Both the position numbers and the translations under genes were made by a program. Below, in pieces: positions 25,942 through 35,109 of a DNA stretch of 49,552 nucleotides. Below the pieces are notes generated by a model. The model was not told where the DNA came from. It searched no databases and saw nothing but the letters and a program-made list of their open reading frames with translations. Each line of letters opens with the position of its first letter. The stretch's first letter is position 1. The stretch comes from Synechococcus sp. AG-679-C18 (GTDB taxonomy: Bacteria > Cyanobacteriota > Cyanobacteriia > PCC-6307 > Cyanobiaceae): the NCBI GenBank assembly GCA_003210755.1, contig QCUL01000018.1, forward strand, positions 1 through 49,552, written 5' to 3'.

Positions 25942-27150
25942 TTATGGTTCCCATTGTTGAGCCCCGAAAAAGGTGAGTTCAACATAATCACTTGCTTGCT
26001 GTTTGTTGGAAGAGAAGTCAAGCTTGAATCCCCCTAAGTCTACTTTTTGAATCGATTTTAGGGTTGTGATTAGCTTTTCTCTGGTCAGTGGACCCGGGAC
26101 TCGCTTTAAGCCTTCTGTCAATAATCTGGCAGCCATAAATCCTTCTAGGCTTGTGAAGCCAAACCGTGCGGAAGGGTTGTTGACGCGCATGAGTCGTTGA
26201 TAGTCTGCGACAACCGGAATCCAGCGATCCCATGGAAATGGAACAACTTGACTGACGCCAATGCCATTGGCTTGCCCCACAGGAAGAGAATTCTCGAGAG
26301 CCCTGGTGCCAACAAAAGAGACGTTCATAATCCGAGCTTTAATATTTTGTTGCAGCAAGGCCTTACTCAGTGCTGCTGAACTTACATAGGTGGAAATAAT
26401 AATAACGGCATTTGGCTGAGCCTTCTCAAGAACTCTTAATGCGGGGTTGATTTGCGCAGAATTCCTTTGAACTGTTGCTATTGCTACAGGCTTAAGACCA
26501 TGTTGTTTTAGAGCTGCTTCGGCTGAACGTAGACCATCTTTCCCGAAAGCATCATCTTGATAGATGACAGCAATTTTTTGACGGGCACCACGTATAAGGC
26601 TATTAACGATTTTGTCGATTTCCATTCTGTAGCTAGCTCTTAGATTCACTACCATTTTGAGATCGTTTTTACGCAGAAGAGACGCGCCAGTTAGAGGAGC
26701 AATAAGTGGAACTTTTTTCTTTTCAATTAAAGGGAGTATTTCCTTCGTTGTTGGAGTCCCTACATATCCAAATAATGCTAATAAATTTGGTTTTGCAAGA
26801 AGAGCCTTTGTATTCGTAACAGTCAGGTCTGGTTCGTATTGATCATCCAGGCTGATTAATTTTATTTTTCTCCCTTTAATGCCTCCTTCTCGATTGACTT
26901 CGTCAAACCATGCATTGGCTCCAGCTCGATATTTTTGCCCTATTTGAGCGGATGGCCCACTGAGTGGAAGGGATTGACCAAGAAGGATATTATTCTTATT
27001 TTCGAATGGTGTACGCGCATTTTGCTGTTGAGCGGTAGCTGGCATTACCGCTAAAATGATTCCAAAGGCGATGGATGTATTGCTTGGAATTAATTTGCGC
27101 ATGCGCTTATATAATGAACTCATAATTTGATTAGGTACTTTCGTTTTCAT
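25942..27150 (-). CDS. LivJ-like periplasmic binding protein (type I)
   Basis: Up to 402 residues. The signal-peptide-like segment MRKLIPSNTSIAFGIILAVM begins at internal Met17 (27100-27102), so the true start may be there or at Met10 rather than at 27150. The mature part follows branched-chain amino acid/amide binding proteins: ILLGQSLPLSGPSAQIGQ, GGIKGRKIKLISLDDQYEP, LFGYVGTPTTKEILPLIE, IAVIYQDDAFGKDG, FGFTSLEGFMAARLL. No ABC permease or ATPase is adjacent. Its neighbour is a ligand-gated ion channel homologue, with overlapping start codons (CATG at 27148-27151). Confidence 0.85.
   Translation of the reverse strand: MKTKVPNQIMSSLYKRMRKLIPSNTSIAFGIILAVMPATAQQQNARTPFENKNNILLGQSLPLSGPSAQIGQKYRAGANAWFDEVNREGGIKGRKIKLISLDDQYEPDLTVTNTKALLAKPNLLALFGYVGTPTTKEILPLIEKKKVPLIAPLTGASLLRKNDLKMVVNLRASYRMEIDKIVNSLIRGARQKIAVIYQDDAFGKDGLRSAEAALKQHGLKPVAIATVQRNSAQINPALRVLEKAQPNAVIIISTYVSSAALSKALLQQNIKARIMNVSFVGTRALENSLPVGQANGIGVSQVVPFPWDRWIPVVADYQRLMRVNNPSARFGFTSLEGFMAARLLTEGLKRVPGPLTREKLITTLKSIQKVDLGGFKLDFSSNKQQASDYVELTFFGAQQWEP
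27110..27115 (+). promoter_or_regulatory. Candidate -10 box for the channel gene
   Basis: TATAAT about 33 bases upstream of the channel start codon, with an imperfect TTGGAA some 20 bases before it. It would lie inside the binding-protein gene unless that gene starts at 27102. Confidence 0.3.
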
Positions 27151-28387
27151 GACGAAGATTCGACGACGGAGGAAATGGAATTTCTTAGCAATCGCGTCAG
27201 TCTTGCTGGCAGCTCTGCTTCTGATTGTTGGAATAACAAGTTTAGATGTGGATCAAGTGCCGGGTCGTGATTCCTTGCGCCTTTCTTCAGCTTCTCGCGC
27301 TTTAAATACGTCTTTGGACCGTTTGCCTCGTGATGGCTGGAGCTCACAAAGAGGTGAGTCTCTGAGTGGTAGTGAAATCCGGGCAGATCTTGATGCTTTG
27401 GATAATGCTAAGTACCACGTGAAACTTGGGATGTATTCCAATAGTACCTATGATCTTGATCTAAGTGTTCCCAGCTTTTCGTCTAGTGGATATGTTTGGT
27501 TACGGTGGGAGCAGCCGCTTCAGGATTATTTAGAGGCAAATGATAATTCCTTAGAAGAACATATTCTGCTTTTAAATGCTCTTTTGTCTGATGCGGAACC
27601 CGTTTTGCATCCTGTTCAGGATAAGCCTGCAATTTTGTCTGATGGTACTTACTATCAGCTCTATACGTATGTGGGTCGATTTTTTATTGATAAAACAAGC
27701 TTCAGGAGCTTCCCCTTCCTCACGATTGGCCTGCCAATTGCTATTGAGGCAGATGATGTTGAGGGTGGTCTTGGTTACTCGAGCCTTCGTTTTGAGCCCG
27801 ATATTCGTAATAGTGGGATGGGATTATATGCTGGAACTGGAATCATTGGTTGGTTGAATCGTGGTTGGTCAATTGCTGAATATCGTCATAACTATGCGAC
27901 GAACTTTGGCTTGGGTGGATTGGATAGAGATTATAGTTTAATTGTTTATGATATTACATTTGGTACTTCCGCTTGGTCAGCATTCTGGCGCTTGATGTTA
28001 CCTCTTCTTGTTGTGATGGTGATGGTGCTACTTGTGTTTAAGATCCGTCCCGATGAACAAGATGCTCGGGCAGGAATTCCTGTAACTGTCTTGTTAACCT
28101 TGGTATTTTTGCAGCAGGTGTATCGAGGTGAGCTCCCTGATCTCCCCTTCCTTACATTCTTAGATCAGGTCTATGTGATTGCTTATGTCATCACATTGTT
28201 TGCGTTCATCTTGTTGGTCTGGATTGGACGCCGCTATGCTGATATGGAAAATATGCCTCTAGGGGAAAGTCGAGACAAGCTTTCCCATCGGCTTGAAACT
28301 CTTGATGAGGTTTGGCCTCTCATGATGGTGTTATTTTGTTCGATTGCAGTGTTTACTGCCTGGTATCTGATTCCCTCAGGTACCTGA
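27149..28387 (+). CDS. Cys-loop-type pentameric ligand-gated ion channel homologue
   Basis: 412 residues. After an N-terminal hydrophobic segment (11-30) comes a beta-rich extracellular domain of about 240 residues, then four membrane helices: M1 280-298, M2 306-325 (GIPVTVLLTLVFLQQ), M3 337-360 and M4 389-408. Hallmarks of the family are GYVWLRWEQP in the extracellular domain, the Cys-loop equivalent DKTSFRSFPFLTIGLPIAIE (181-200, FPF without the cysteines, as in bacterial members), and M2 close to M3 with a short LPDLPFLTFLDQ linker as in GLIC. Probably an inner-membrane ion channel with its sensor in the periplasm. It is divergently paired with a binding protein, which may present its ligand. 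Ion selectivity cannot be read. Confidence 0.75.
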   Translation: MTKIRRRRKWNFLAIASVLLAALLLIVGITSLDVDQVPGRDSLRLSSASRALNTSLDRLPRDGWSSQRGESLSGSEIRADLDALDNAKYHVKLGMYSNSTYDLDLSVPSFSSSGYVWLRWEQPLQDYLEANDNSLEEHILLLNALLSDAEPVLHPVQDKPAILSDGTYYQLYTYVGRFFIDKTSFRSFPFLTIGLPIAIEADDVEGGLGYSSLRFEPDIRNSGMGLYAGTGIIGWLNRGWSIAEYRHNYATNFGLGGLDRDYSLIVYDITFGTSAWSAFWRLMLPLLVVMVMVLLVFKIRPDEQDARAGIPVTVLLTLVFLQQVYRGELPDLPFLTFLDQVYVIAYVITLFAFILLVWIGRRYADMENMPLGESRDKLSHRLETLDEVWPLMMVLFCSIAVFTAWYLIPSGT

Positions 28388-29629
28388 AGAGGCGGTCGTT
28401 GTGAGTTCTCTAAGAGCATTGATTAGTTGAGAAAGCTCTTGTTCTTCAGTGGTGATATGGGTACAGGCTCTTAGACATATTGGCTCTTCCAGATTGCGGA
28501 TCCAGATTCCCTTGCTTCCGAGGATTTCTACAATTTCGGCGGTGCTTCGCGTGCTCTCGCTACTCAGTTTGAAACTAACTAAGCCTGCAGGAGGTTCTCC
28601 TGCAAGCAATGGAGTGGTGCCTGGAAGCTCATTGAGTTGTCTCCACAGTTGATTGCTTAAGCGTTGGATTGTCTGCAGTCGCTCTTCAGCCCTGCCCTCG
28701 TCCGCTAATAAATTTAAGGATTGCCGCAGCCCTGCCATCAGCGGCACACAGCTTGTTGCTATTTCAAAGCGACGGCTGTCGTGGTGGAAAGGATCCGGAT
28801 CATTCAGGATTGCGCGCGTTTCATCGCGAAGGCTTCGCCAGCCGATCATGGTTGGATTGGCTTCATTCAGGATGCGATCTGATAACGCCACTCCTCCAAG
28901 TCCTTCGGGTCCGCAGGCCCATTTGTGTCCAGTGAAGGCATAGATGTCAGCGGCTTGTGCTGCCTCTTTCACAGGGATCTGACCCATGGTTTGCGCTGCA
29001 TCCACGAGCAGATAAGGATGCTGAGGATGGTCACGAAGATGATCTGCAACAGCGGCGATAGGCATGAGTTGCCCTGTATTCCAAAGCAGATGGGAGAGCA
29101 CCACCAATTTCGTGCGGGGCTGGAGTGATCGATCAAGAGCCCTGATCACGTTTGCGTCCGTGTCGCTTTGTTCTTCACAGCCTCGTCTGAGCTCTTGCAC
29201 AGGGAGGTTGTCGATGGCCAGTTGTTCTCGCCTGGCTAATTCATGACAAGCGGCGACCACCCCTGGGTGCTCGCAATCACTAATCAGGATGCGATCACCA
29301 GCTTTGAAGGGAAGTCCCCAAAGAGGAAGCACGCATCCGCTGGTGACATTTTCGCTGAGTGCTAGGCGATGGGGAGCTACACCGCAAAGGCGGGCTAATA
29401 ATCCACGGGTGTGATTTGTTTCGCTACTGATGAAGGGCCACACGTCTGTGGTGAAAGGTCCTAATTCCTGGATGCGATGCCAGCTTTTGACCATGGCCTC
29501 TAAAGAAGGCGTTGGTAGCGGTCCCTGGCCGCCGAAATTGAAGTAGGTCTTGTTGGCCAGTGCTGGGCAATAATCTTTGAATGACACAAAAATGTTAACG
29601 AAGGGCTTCTGCTTTTTGACTTTATTCAA
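28376..29629 (-). CDS. Class V aminotransferase-fold enzyme, cysteine/cystine lyase-like
   Basis: 417 residues; the first 15 are not family-like, and a GTG at FVSFKDYCPAL may be the true start. Landmarks are NFGGQGPLPTPSLEAM, NVTSGCVLPLWGLPF, DCEHPGVVAACHEL, LVDAAQTMGQIPV (PLP-binding Asp) and YAFTGHKWACGPEGLGGVA (PLP lysine). This pattern fits SufS-like enzymes and especially the cyanobacterial L-cysteine/cystine C-S lyase (C-DES) group, which releases sulfane sulfur for Fe-S assembly. An Nfu-type scaffold lies nearby. The 3' end overlaps the channel gene by 12 bases, convergently. Confidence 0.8.
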   Translation of the reverse strand: MNKVKKQKPFVNIFVSFKDYCPALANKTYFNFGGQGPLPTPSLEAMVKSWHRIQELGPFTTDVWPFISSETNHTRGLLARLCGVAPHRLALSENVTSGCVLPLWGLPFKAGDRILISDCEHPGVVAACHELARREQLAIDNLPVQELRRGCEEQSDTDANVIRALDRSLQPRTKLVVLSHLLWNTGQLMPIAAVADHLRDHPQHPYLLVDAAQTMGQIPVKEAAQAADIYAFTGHKWACGPEGLGGVALSDRILNEANPTMIGWRSLRDETRAILNDPDPFHHDSRRFEIATSCVPLMAGLRQSLNLLADEGRAEERLQTIQRLSNQLWRQLNELPGTTPLLAGEPPAGLVSFKLSSESTRSTAEIVEILGSKGIWIRNLEEPICLRACTHITTEEQELSQLINALRELTTTASSGT

Positions 29630-29763
29630 TATGACAGGATATTAGTTTAGCAGTTTGAGTAAAGTTCTGGATTCAGCTATTATATTCTTCTCTCCCAAAT
29701 TGTTATCGATCATCTTTTGAAGGAGATAGAGCTTATGTGAATACAGATATCGATTATACTGTT

Positions 29764-29790
29764 TGCTTTGGCGCTTCATTCGTCAAAGCA
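29764..29790. other. Hairpin in the gap before the DUF4079 gene
   Basis: TGCTTTGGCG and CGTCAAAGCA can pair over 10 bp (one G-U) around a seven-base loop. There is no T-run on either side. It lies about 95 bases upstream of the next gene, so it may sit in that gene's leader. Confidence 0.4.
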
Positions 29791-29884
29791 GTGGTTTGAA
29801 TGTCATTGATGATGAATAACTCCATTGTTTGTTTCTACTTCGCTTCACACCATGGCTACGTTTTGAGTCGATGCTTGGTTTGCA

Positions 29885-30583
29885 ATGGCCGCAGTTGATT
29901 GGTTGATGATCCTGCATCCTTTTCTTGCTGTGGTGTTGGTGTATCCACTGATTGGTGTGGTGGTACGTCTGGCGGTTCAGACGCGTGCCCGTCGCGTTCA
30001 AAAGGTGAAGCTCCCTCCAACGGTGGGCCGAGACCACAGCGATCTGGGGAGTTGGTTGGCTGCCGGTGTCGTGGTGCTGGTGTTGATCGCCCTCTTCGTT
30101 GTGATCGCGACAAAGACTCCCTTCGCTGAATTTGAGGGGGGCGTTGCTCGTGCAATGCAGCTGCTGCTTGTGTTGTGCGGAACAAGTGTGAGTCTTCTTG
30201 CTCTTTGGCGTTGCAAATTGCCCATTCTGCGGCTCGCGTTTTCTCTGATCACCTGGGCTGGGGTGTTGGGACTAGGCGCTCAGCCAGAGGTTTGGCGGCT
30301 CTCAGATAACCCATTTACGCCTGCTTTTTGGCAGTCTCATTACTGGGCTGGTGTCGGTGTAACCGGCTTGATGTTGTTTTCTCTTGGGGCTCGCGCTGAG
30401 ATCTTCCGCGATATTCGCATTCGGCGTTTGCATGTGACAGCCAATGTATTAGCCGCCCTGCTGTTCTTAACTCAAGGCCTTACGGGTACACGCGATCTTC
30501 TGGAAATTCCTCTGAGTTGGCAGAAATCCACTATTTATCAGTGTGACTTTGATGCGATGACTTGCCCTTCTGATTCTAACTGA
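29885..30583 (+). CDS. DUF4079-type integral membrane protein
   Basis: 232 residues with about six hydrophobic segments. It starts MAAVDWLMILHPFLAVVLVYP, with later segments LGSWLAAGVVVLVLIALFVV, AMQLLLVLCGTSVSLLALW, WAGVGVTGLMLFSLGARAEI and HVTANVLAALLFLTQGLTGTRDLLEIPLSW (in two blocks). The H and GTRDLLE elements recall cytochrome-b561-like cyanobacterial and plastid membrane proteins. The function is unproven. Single gene between two regions without genes. Confidence 0.75.
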   Translation: MAAVDWLMILHPFLAVVLVYPLIGVVVRLAVQTRARRVQKVKLPPTVGRDHSDLGSWLAAGVVVLVLIALFVVIATKTPFAEFEGGVARAMQLLLVLCGTSVSLLALWRCKLPILRLAFSLITWAGVLGLGAQPEVWRLSDNPFTPAFWQSHYWAGVGVTGLMLFSLGARAEIFRDIRIRRLHVTANVLAALLFLTQGLTGTRDLLEIPLSWQKSTIYQCDFDAMTCPSDSN

Positions 30584-30730
30584 GTTCACGCAAATTTTAG
30601 CTTAATTTACTGCATTTTGCAGCTGTGGTGATATACGTAAAACAAATTATTCAAAATAATTAATAGCAATTTGCATAAAATAATTCTGACTCAGAATTTA
30701 TGAGATAAAAGTAAATTTTAAATTAAATGC

Positions 30731-30746
30731 AAAATATTAATATTTT
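30731..30746. repeat. 16-bp perfect AT palindrome
   Basis: AAAATATTAATATTTT inside a 240-base AT-rich gap between a DUF4079 gene and the Nfu gene. Nothing else recognised in that gap. Confidence 0.7.
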
Positions 30747-30823
30747 ATATAAAAATAAAAGAAATTATCTTCAAGTATTTCGTAGAAGTCGTGATTGGTG
30801 GTGCTATTTCTAGAGCTAGATCC

Positions 30824-31072
30824 TTAAAGAACCTGCACAACTTCGCTAACTTCAGGGATGCATTCGCGCATTTTGCGCTCGATACCCATTTTTAAGGTCA
30901 TCGTGCTGCTTGGGCAGCTGCCACACGCGCCTTGCAGGCGAACTTTAACGACCGGGCCATCGATCTCTACAACTTCTACGTTTCCGCCATCTGCCATCAG
31001 AAATGGACGAAGTTCATCAAGCACCTTTTCCACGTTCTCATTTGTGAGGGCCATGGTTTCAGTAGCGCTCAT
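30824..31072 (-). CDS. Nfu-type Fe-S cluster scaffold (NifU C-terminal domain)
   Basis: 82 residues, a single Nfu domain: [20 protein letters not shown], then [20 protein letters not shown] with the cluster-binding CxxC (Cys50, Cys53). It assembles and delivers [Fe-S] clusters. This short form is the essential NfuA/CnfU scaffold of cyanobacteria and chloroplasts, supporting photosystem I. Divergent from mqo. Confidence 0.95.
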   Translation of the reverse strand: MSATETMALTNENVEKVLDELRPFLMADGGNVEVVEIDGPVVKVRLQGACGSCPSSTMTLKMGIERKMRECIPEVSEVVQVL

Positions 31073-31157
31073 GGATCAAATCAACACTGTTTTTTCAGTT
31101 TAGGCATTTTTGTCGACACTTGGCCTCATAACCTATTGAGAGAGATTTGTTCGCGCC

Positions 31158-32627
31158 TTGGACCGCTACGACGTTGTGCTCGTGGGTGCAGGGATCATGA
31201 GCGCCACATTGGCAACCCTGTTGCATGAGCTCGACCCTGAGCTGCGTTTGTTGTGCATTGAACGCTTAGAGGCAGCTGCATTAGAGAGCAGTGCCGCAGT
31301 GAATAACGCTGGCACTGGCCACGCCGCTAACTGTGAGCTCAATTACACCCCAATTCAGGCTGATGGCACGGTTTCCGCCGACAAGCCGCTTGCGATTAAT
31401 GCAAGTTTTGAGCGCAGCCTTGAATTTTGGGCGTCGCTTCGCGAGAGGGGGCGTTTAGATCCCAACTTGTTTCTGCACCGCGTCCCCCACATCAGTTTTG
31501 TGTGGGGTGAGGGTGCTGTGGCTTACCTGCGCCAGCGCTATGAGCAATTGAAGGTTTTTCCTGCTTTCTCTGCCATGCAATGGAGCAGCGACGATGCCGA
31601 ACTGGCGTCTTGGATGCCACTTGTGATGGCGGGGCGTGATGCTCAGATGCCCGTTGCTGCGACCAAGGTTGACCGAGGCACTGATGTGGATTTTGGCGCT
31701 CTGTCTCGTGCTCTTTTTGCACCGCTTCAAGGCTCAGGTGCCCTTGACGTGATTTTCGGTACTTCGGTGACCAATCTGAAGAGAAGTGCTGATGGCTGGG
31801 AGCTTCAACTTCGTTCTCCTTCAGGACGCAGAGTTGTCACAACTTCGTTTGTCTTCCTTGGCGCTGGTGGTGGTGCTCTGCCCCTGCTGCAACGATCCAG
31901 GATTCCCGAAGCTGCGGATTACGCCGGTTTCCCCGTGAGTGGGCAATGGCTGGTCTGCAATGACCCGGTGTTGTCGGAGCATCACTTCGCCAAGGTCTAT
32001 GGCAAAGCAAAAGTGGGGGCTCCTCCGATGTCGGTTCCCCATCTCGACACGCGTTGGATTGATGGTCGTCGTTCTTTGCTGTTTGGGCCCTATGCCGGCT
32101 TCAGTAGCAAGTTTTTGAAACAGGGGTCACTGCTGGATCTACCCCGATCTGTGCGCTCTTCCAACGTGTTGCCGATGCTTCAGGTTGGTTTGAACAACGT
32201 TTCTCTGGTTCGTTATCTCGTCAATCAGCTGCGCCAGAGCGATGAGGATCGGATGGAGGCGCTAAGAGCGTTTCTGCCTGCAGCCCGGGATCAGGATTGG
32301 ACGTTGTCTGTGGCTGGTCAACGCGTTCAGATCATTAAACGCACGCCAACTGGCGGTCGTTTGCAGTTGGGAACTGAAGTCGTGGCGTCAGCAGATGGTT
32401 CACTGTCGGCACTTCTTGGAGCGTCTCCTGGGGCAAGCACCTCAGTGACGATCATGTTGGAAGTTCTGCAACGCTGCTTCCCGGCACGTTTGGCAACAGA
32501 GGAGTGGCAGCAGCGATTGCAAGCCTTGATACCAAGCTATGGACAAGACATTTCCGTGAATGCGGAGTTACTAAAGCGAAGCCGCCAACGCAGTGATGCG
32601 CTGCTAGGGCTTGAGGTCAAGAGCTGA
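31158..32627 (+). CDS. mqo: Malate:quinone oxidoreductase
   Basis: 489 residues from a TTG start directly before the FAD-binding DRYDVVLVGAGIMSATLATL. Later family blocks are SSAAVNNAGTGHAANCELNY, DGTVSADKPLAINASFE, VDRGTDVDFGALSRAL, FLGAGGGALPLLQ and LLFGPYAGFSSKFLK. Peripheral membrane flavoprotein oxidising malate to oxaloacetate and passing electrons to quinone. The end is 7 bases from a convergent gene. Confidence 0.96.
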   Translation: MDRYDVVLVGAGIMSATLATLLHELDPELRLLCIERLEAAALESSAAVNNAGTGHAANCELNYTPIQADGTVSADKPLAINASFERSLEFWASLRERGRLDPNLFLHRVPHISFVWGEGAVAYLRQRYEQLKVFPAFSAMQWSSDDAELASWMPLVMAGRDAQMPVAATKVDRGTDVDFGALSRALFAPLQGSGALDVIFGTSVTNLKRSADGWELQLRSPSGRRVVTTSFVFLGAGGGALPLLQRSRIPEAADYAGFPVSGQWLVCNDPVLSEHHFAKVYGKAKVGAPPMSVPHLDTRWIDGRRSLLFGPYAGFSSKFLKQGSLLDLPRSVRSSNVLPMLQVGLNNVSLVRYLVNQLRQSDEDRMEALRAFLPAARDQDWTLSVAGQRVQIIKRTPTGGRLQLGTEVVASADGSLSALLGASPGASTSVTIMLEVLQRCFPARLATEEWQQRLQALIPSYGQDISVNAELLKRSRQRSDALLGLEVKS

Positions 32628-32634
32628 TCAAGGC

Positions 32635-33372
32635 TTACAGCGCATTGCTGCTTAATAGTTTTGGTTTTTCGCTGCGAAAATCCACCCAAGGGTTGGTACC
32701 AAGAACTGGATTCAGTGCAAGCTCCGGGGCCTCGTAACACATGTTCCAGGTGGCAGGGCCGCAGATGCTTGCGATGCATAAGCCCCTTTCCGGATCCATG
32801 AAAGCTCCATGGGGGCCTAGGCCCGGGTAGCTGATGCTCCACCCCTCAATCTCACTTTTGGATGCTTTCGGTGCAGGGATGGCGCTCAAGCTGAGTTTCG
32901 CCACGTTGTGATTGGAAAACGCAAAAAACCAGGTCCATGGGCCTCCTGACACCAGGGCCATGTATTCATCAACCCCGCCATGCTCACTTTTGTTGACGTG
33001 AAGCCGTCCGAATTTTTGTTCGGCAGCGTTGTGAGCGGCTTCATTCATCGCTTGCATGTCGTAGACCTTTGGATAAGGCGGTACACCCACCTCAGCTGTG
33101 CTCATAGACCCTCCATTGGCCTCCACGGGGTCTCGCCCAGCGAGGCGAATGCTCTCCAGCCACTGAGCCCGAGAGAGTGTGAAGGTCTCTATCAGTTGCT
33201 GTTGCTCTGCTGGGTTGGTTGCTCTGGTCTGCGCTGCTTCAAGAATGGGAAAGACGCTTGCGGATATGGGTAGTGAGCTGACGCGGACCCCAATTTTGAG
33301 GAGCTGTTCATTCACCGCCTCCAGCCCATGCCTGGAGGGGGACTGATCGGAAAACTCAATGGTGATGTTCAT
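32635..33372 (-). CDS. Hypothetical protein beside gldA-like gene
   Basis: 245 residues, no signal or membrane segment. A central block (WTWFFAFSNHNVAKLSLSAI, then GWSISYPGLGPHGAFMDPE) and GPATWNMCYEAPE are aromatic-rich and look like a compact globular domain. I do not recognise the family. It lies six bases downstream of the alcohol-dehydrogenase-like gene on the same strand, so the two probably share a transcript and perhaps a pathway. Confidence 0.65.
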   Translation of the reverse strand: MNITIEFSDQSPSRHGLEAVNEQLLKIGVRVSSLPISASVFPILEAAQTRATNPAEQQQLIETFTLSRAQWLESIRLAGRDPVEANGGSMSTAEVGVPPYPKVYDMQAMNEAAHNAAEQKFGRLHVNKSEHGGVDEYMALVSGGPWTWFFAFSNHNVAKLSLSAIPAPKASKSEIEGWSISYPGLGPHGAFMDPERGLCIASICGPATWNMCYEAPELALNPVLGTNPWVDFRSEKPKLLSSNAL

Positions 33373-33378
33373 GAGGGT

Positions 33379-34518
33379 TTAATTCAGGTATGCCCGGCCT
33401 TGCTGATCTGCGGCCTTAAGCGCACACGCCACGGCAGCCGCCTTGACCTCAAAAGGTTCGTTGTGGATTGTTTCTCCGGAAATTACAGACCGTTCAGCAA
33501 TTTGTTGAATCTGATCGTCGCTTTCGGGGTTGACTCCCAGCTGGGCCAAGGTGGTGGGGAGCCCCACGCATCGGCAGTACTCAAAAATCTCTTGGATTTC
33601 TGATTGAGGCTGTCCCTCCAGGACAAGCTGAGTGTGGAGGCCCATGGCCACCTTCTCTCCGTGGAGCATGCCGTGGCTGCCGGCAATCACGCTGAAGCCG
33701 TTGGCAACCGAATGGGCTGCAGCCAGTCCGCCGTTTTCAAACCCAAGGCCTGAAAGCAGGTTGTTTGCTTCAACGATTCGTTCAAGCGCTGGAGTGGGAA
33801 CACCGGCATCCACGGCTGCGCATGCTCCAGGGCCATCGGCTAGAAGGATGTCGTGACAAAGTTTTGCGAGGGCTGTTCCCGATGTAGTGGGCTTGCCCCC
33901 TAACTGATTGTTCACGTGACTCTGGAGCACCGTTCGAGCTTCAAACCAGGTGGCAAGCGCATCGCCCAAACCTGCTACGAGTTGTCGTTTTGGGGCTTGA
34001 GCGATGACAGTCGTGTCAACCAGCACCAGCTGAGGATGGCGGGTATAAAAGCGATAACTCAGCATCTCCCCTTGCTCTGAATACAGCACTGAAAGCGCGC
34101 TGCAAGGGGAATCGGTGCTGGCCAGGGTGGGGGTGATCACCACTGGCAATTCCAGCTCATTCGCTACGGCGCGCGCGGTGTCGGAAGCTTTGCCACCCCC
34201 GGCGCCTACGACTGCAGTGAACGTATGGGTTTTGGCAAGTTCTACAAGACGATTAATCTCCGCTTCGCTGCATTCACCCCCAAAGGCTTCAATTACAGGG
34301 GTGAGGCCTAGGGGTGGCAGCTCTGCTTGCCAGATGGGAGCCAGGCGGCGCTGCGCTGTTCCGCCAGCAATGAACAGCACGGAATTAGCTAGCCCTAATC
34401 GTTTTAATTCTCGACCAAGTTCATTCGTTGCCCCTGGGCCCTGCACGTAGCGACCAGGGGAAGCCAAGACGGCTAGCGGACGCTTGTGAATGCAGCCCTG
34501 TTCAAGTGGATAGGCCAT
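33379..34518 (-). CDS. gldA: Iron-type alcohol dehydrogenase, glycerol dehydrogenase-like
   Basis: 379 residues. NAD-binding GAGGGKASDTARAVA, then PTLASTDSPCSALSV typical of glycerol dehydrogenase. Metal ligands are an Asp in VAGLGDALATWFEAR and His in AAHSVANGF and GSHGMLHGEKVAMGL. The family oxidises glycerol to dihydroxyacetone with NAD. Related members act on other polyols, so the substrate is inferred. Upstream partner of a hypothetical gene in a two-gene operon. Confidence 0.88.
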   Translation of the reverse strand: MAYPLEQGCIHKRPLAVLASPGRYVQGPGATNELGRELKRLGLANSVLFIAGGTAQRRLAPIWQAELPPLGLTPVIEAFGGECSEAEINRLVELAKTHTFTAVVGAGGGKASDTARAVANELELPVVITPTLASTDSPCSALSVLYSEQGEMLSYRFYTRHPQLVLVDTTVIAQAPKRQLVAGLGDALATWFEARTVLQSHVNNQLGGKPTTSGTALAKLCHDILLADGPGACAAVDAGVPTPALERIVEANNLLSGLGFENGGLAAAHSVANGFSVIAGSHGMLHGEKVAMGLHTQLVLEGQPQSEIQEIFEYCRCVGLPTTLAQLGVNPESDDQIQQIAERSVISGETIHNEPFEVKAAAVACALKAADQQGRAYLN

Positions 34519-34694
34519 GGCCTGAAATGACGAAATGCCATGGCTTATCCCTAGCCACTGTTTGTTTCGTTAGTTTCCTTGACTTGATTTCTCTTCATCG
34601 AGAGAAACTTGGCAGCTTTGGATCTCGATTGAGTCCTCAATCAATTCTGATATGTATTTTTTGGGCTGAGGCAACTTGCCGCCACATTGGGGCT

Positions 34695-35030
34695 TCAGGG
34701 GTGGTCACCAGTCAGATTGACGATGACCACCCCTGCGGTGATCAGGGCGATTCCCACCACCTGACCAGGCGTAGGCACCTGCCTGTAAGCAAAAAATCCG
34801 ATCAAGAGGATGGCCACAATGCCAACCCCACTCCAAAGGGCGTAAGTGATGCCCAGGGGAATGGTTTGCACCACCTTCGAAAGTAGGAGCATGGAGGTTG
34901 CGTAGGCGCAGAGCACGATGAGCGCGGGTACAGGTTTGCTGAAACCCTCCGAGAGCTTGAGGAAGGACGTGCCAATGACTTCTGCGCTGATGGCAAGCAA
35001 TAACAGGATCCAGGGGGTTGGCATGGCCAT
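34695..35030 (-). CDS. Small multidrug resistance (SMR) family transporter
   Basis: 111 residues, four membrane helices. The essential Glu is Glu17 in LAISAEVIGTSFLK. TYALWSGVGIVAILLIGFFAYRQ is the family's third-helix signature, and it ends GVVIVNLTGD. The protein dimerises and exchanges protons for cationic compounds or guanidinium-like or quaternary substrates. EmrE-type rather than SugE/Gdx is suggested by the TYALWSGVG block, with moderate certainty. Divergent from lepA. Confidence 0.92.
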   Translation of the reverse strand: MAMPTPWILLLLAISAEVIGTSFLKLSEGFSKPVPALIVLCAYATSMLLLSKVVQTIPLGITYALWSGVGIVAILLIGFFAYRQVPTPGQVVGIALITAGVVIVNLTGDHP

Positions 35031-35109
35031 AACTCTCAGGGAACTGATGATGGCTCCTTAGGATCGTTGTACTGCCTTCAGAAGCCCGAGCCGGGATTTC
35101 GCCAACCGC

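Noticed and set aside
34605-34642. Small hairpins (TTTCTC/GAGAAA and GATTGAG/CTCAATC) between the gldA-like and SMR genes
   Set aside because: Short stems without T-runs; too weak to call a terminator or an operator.
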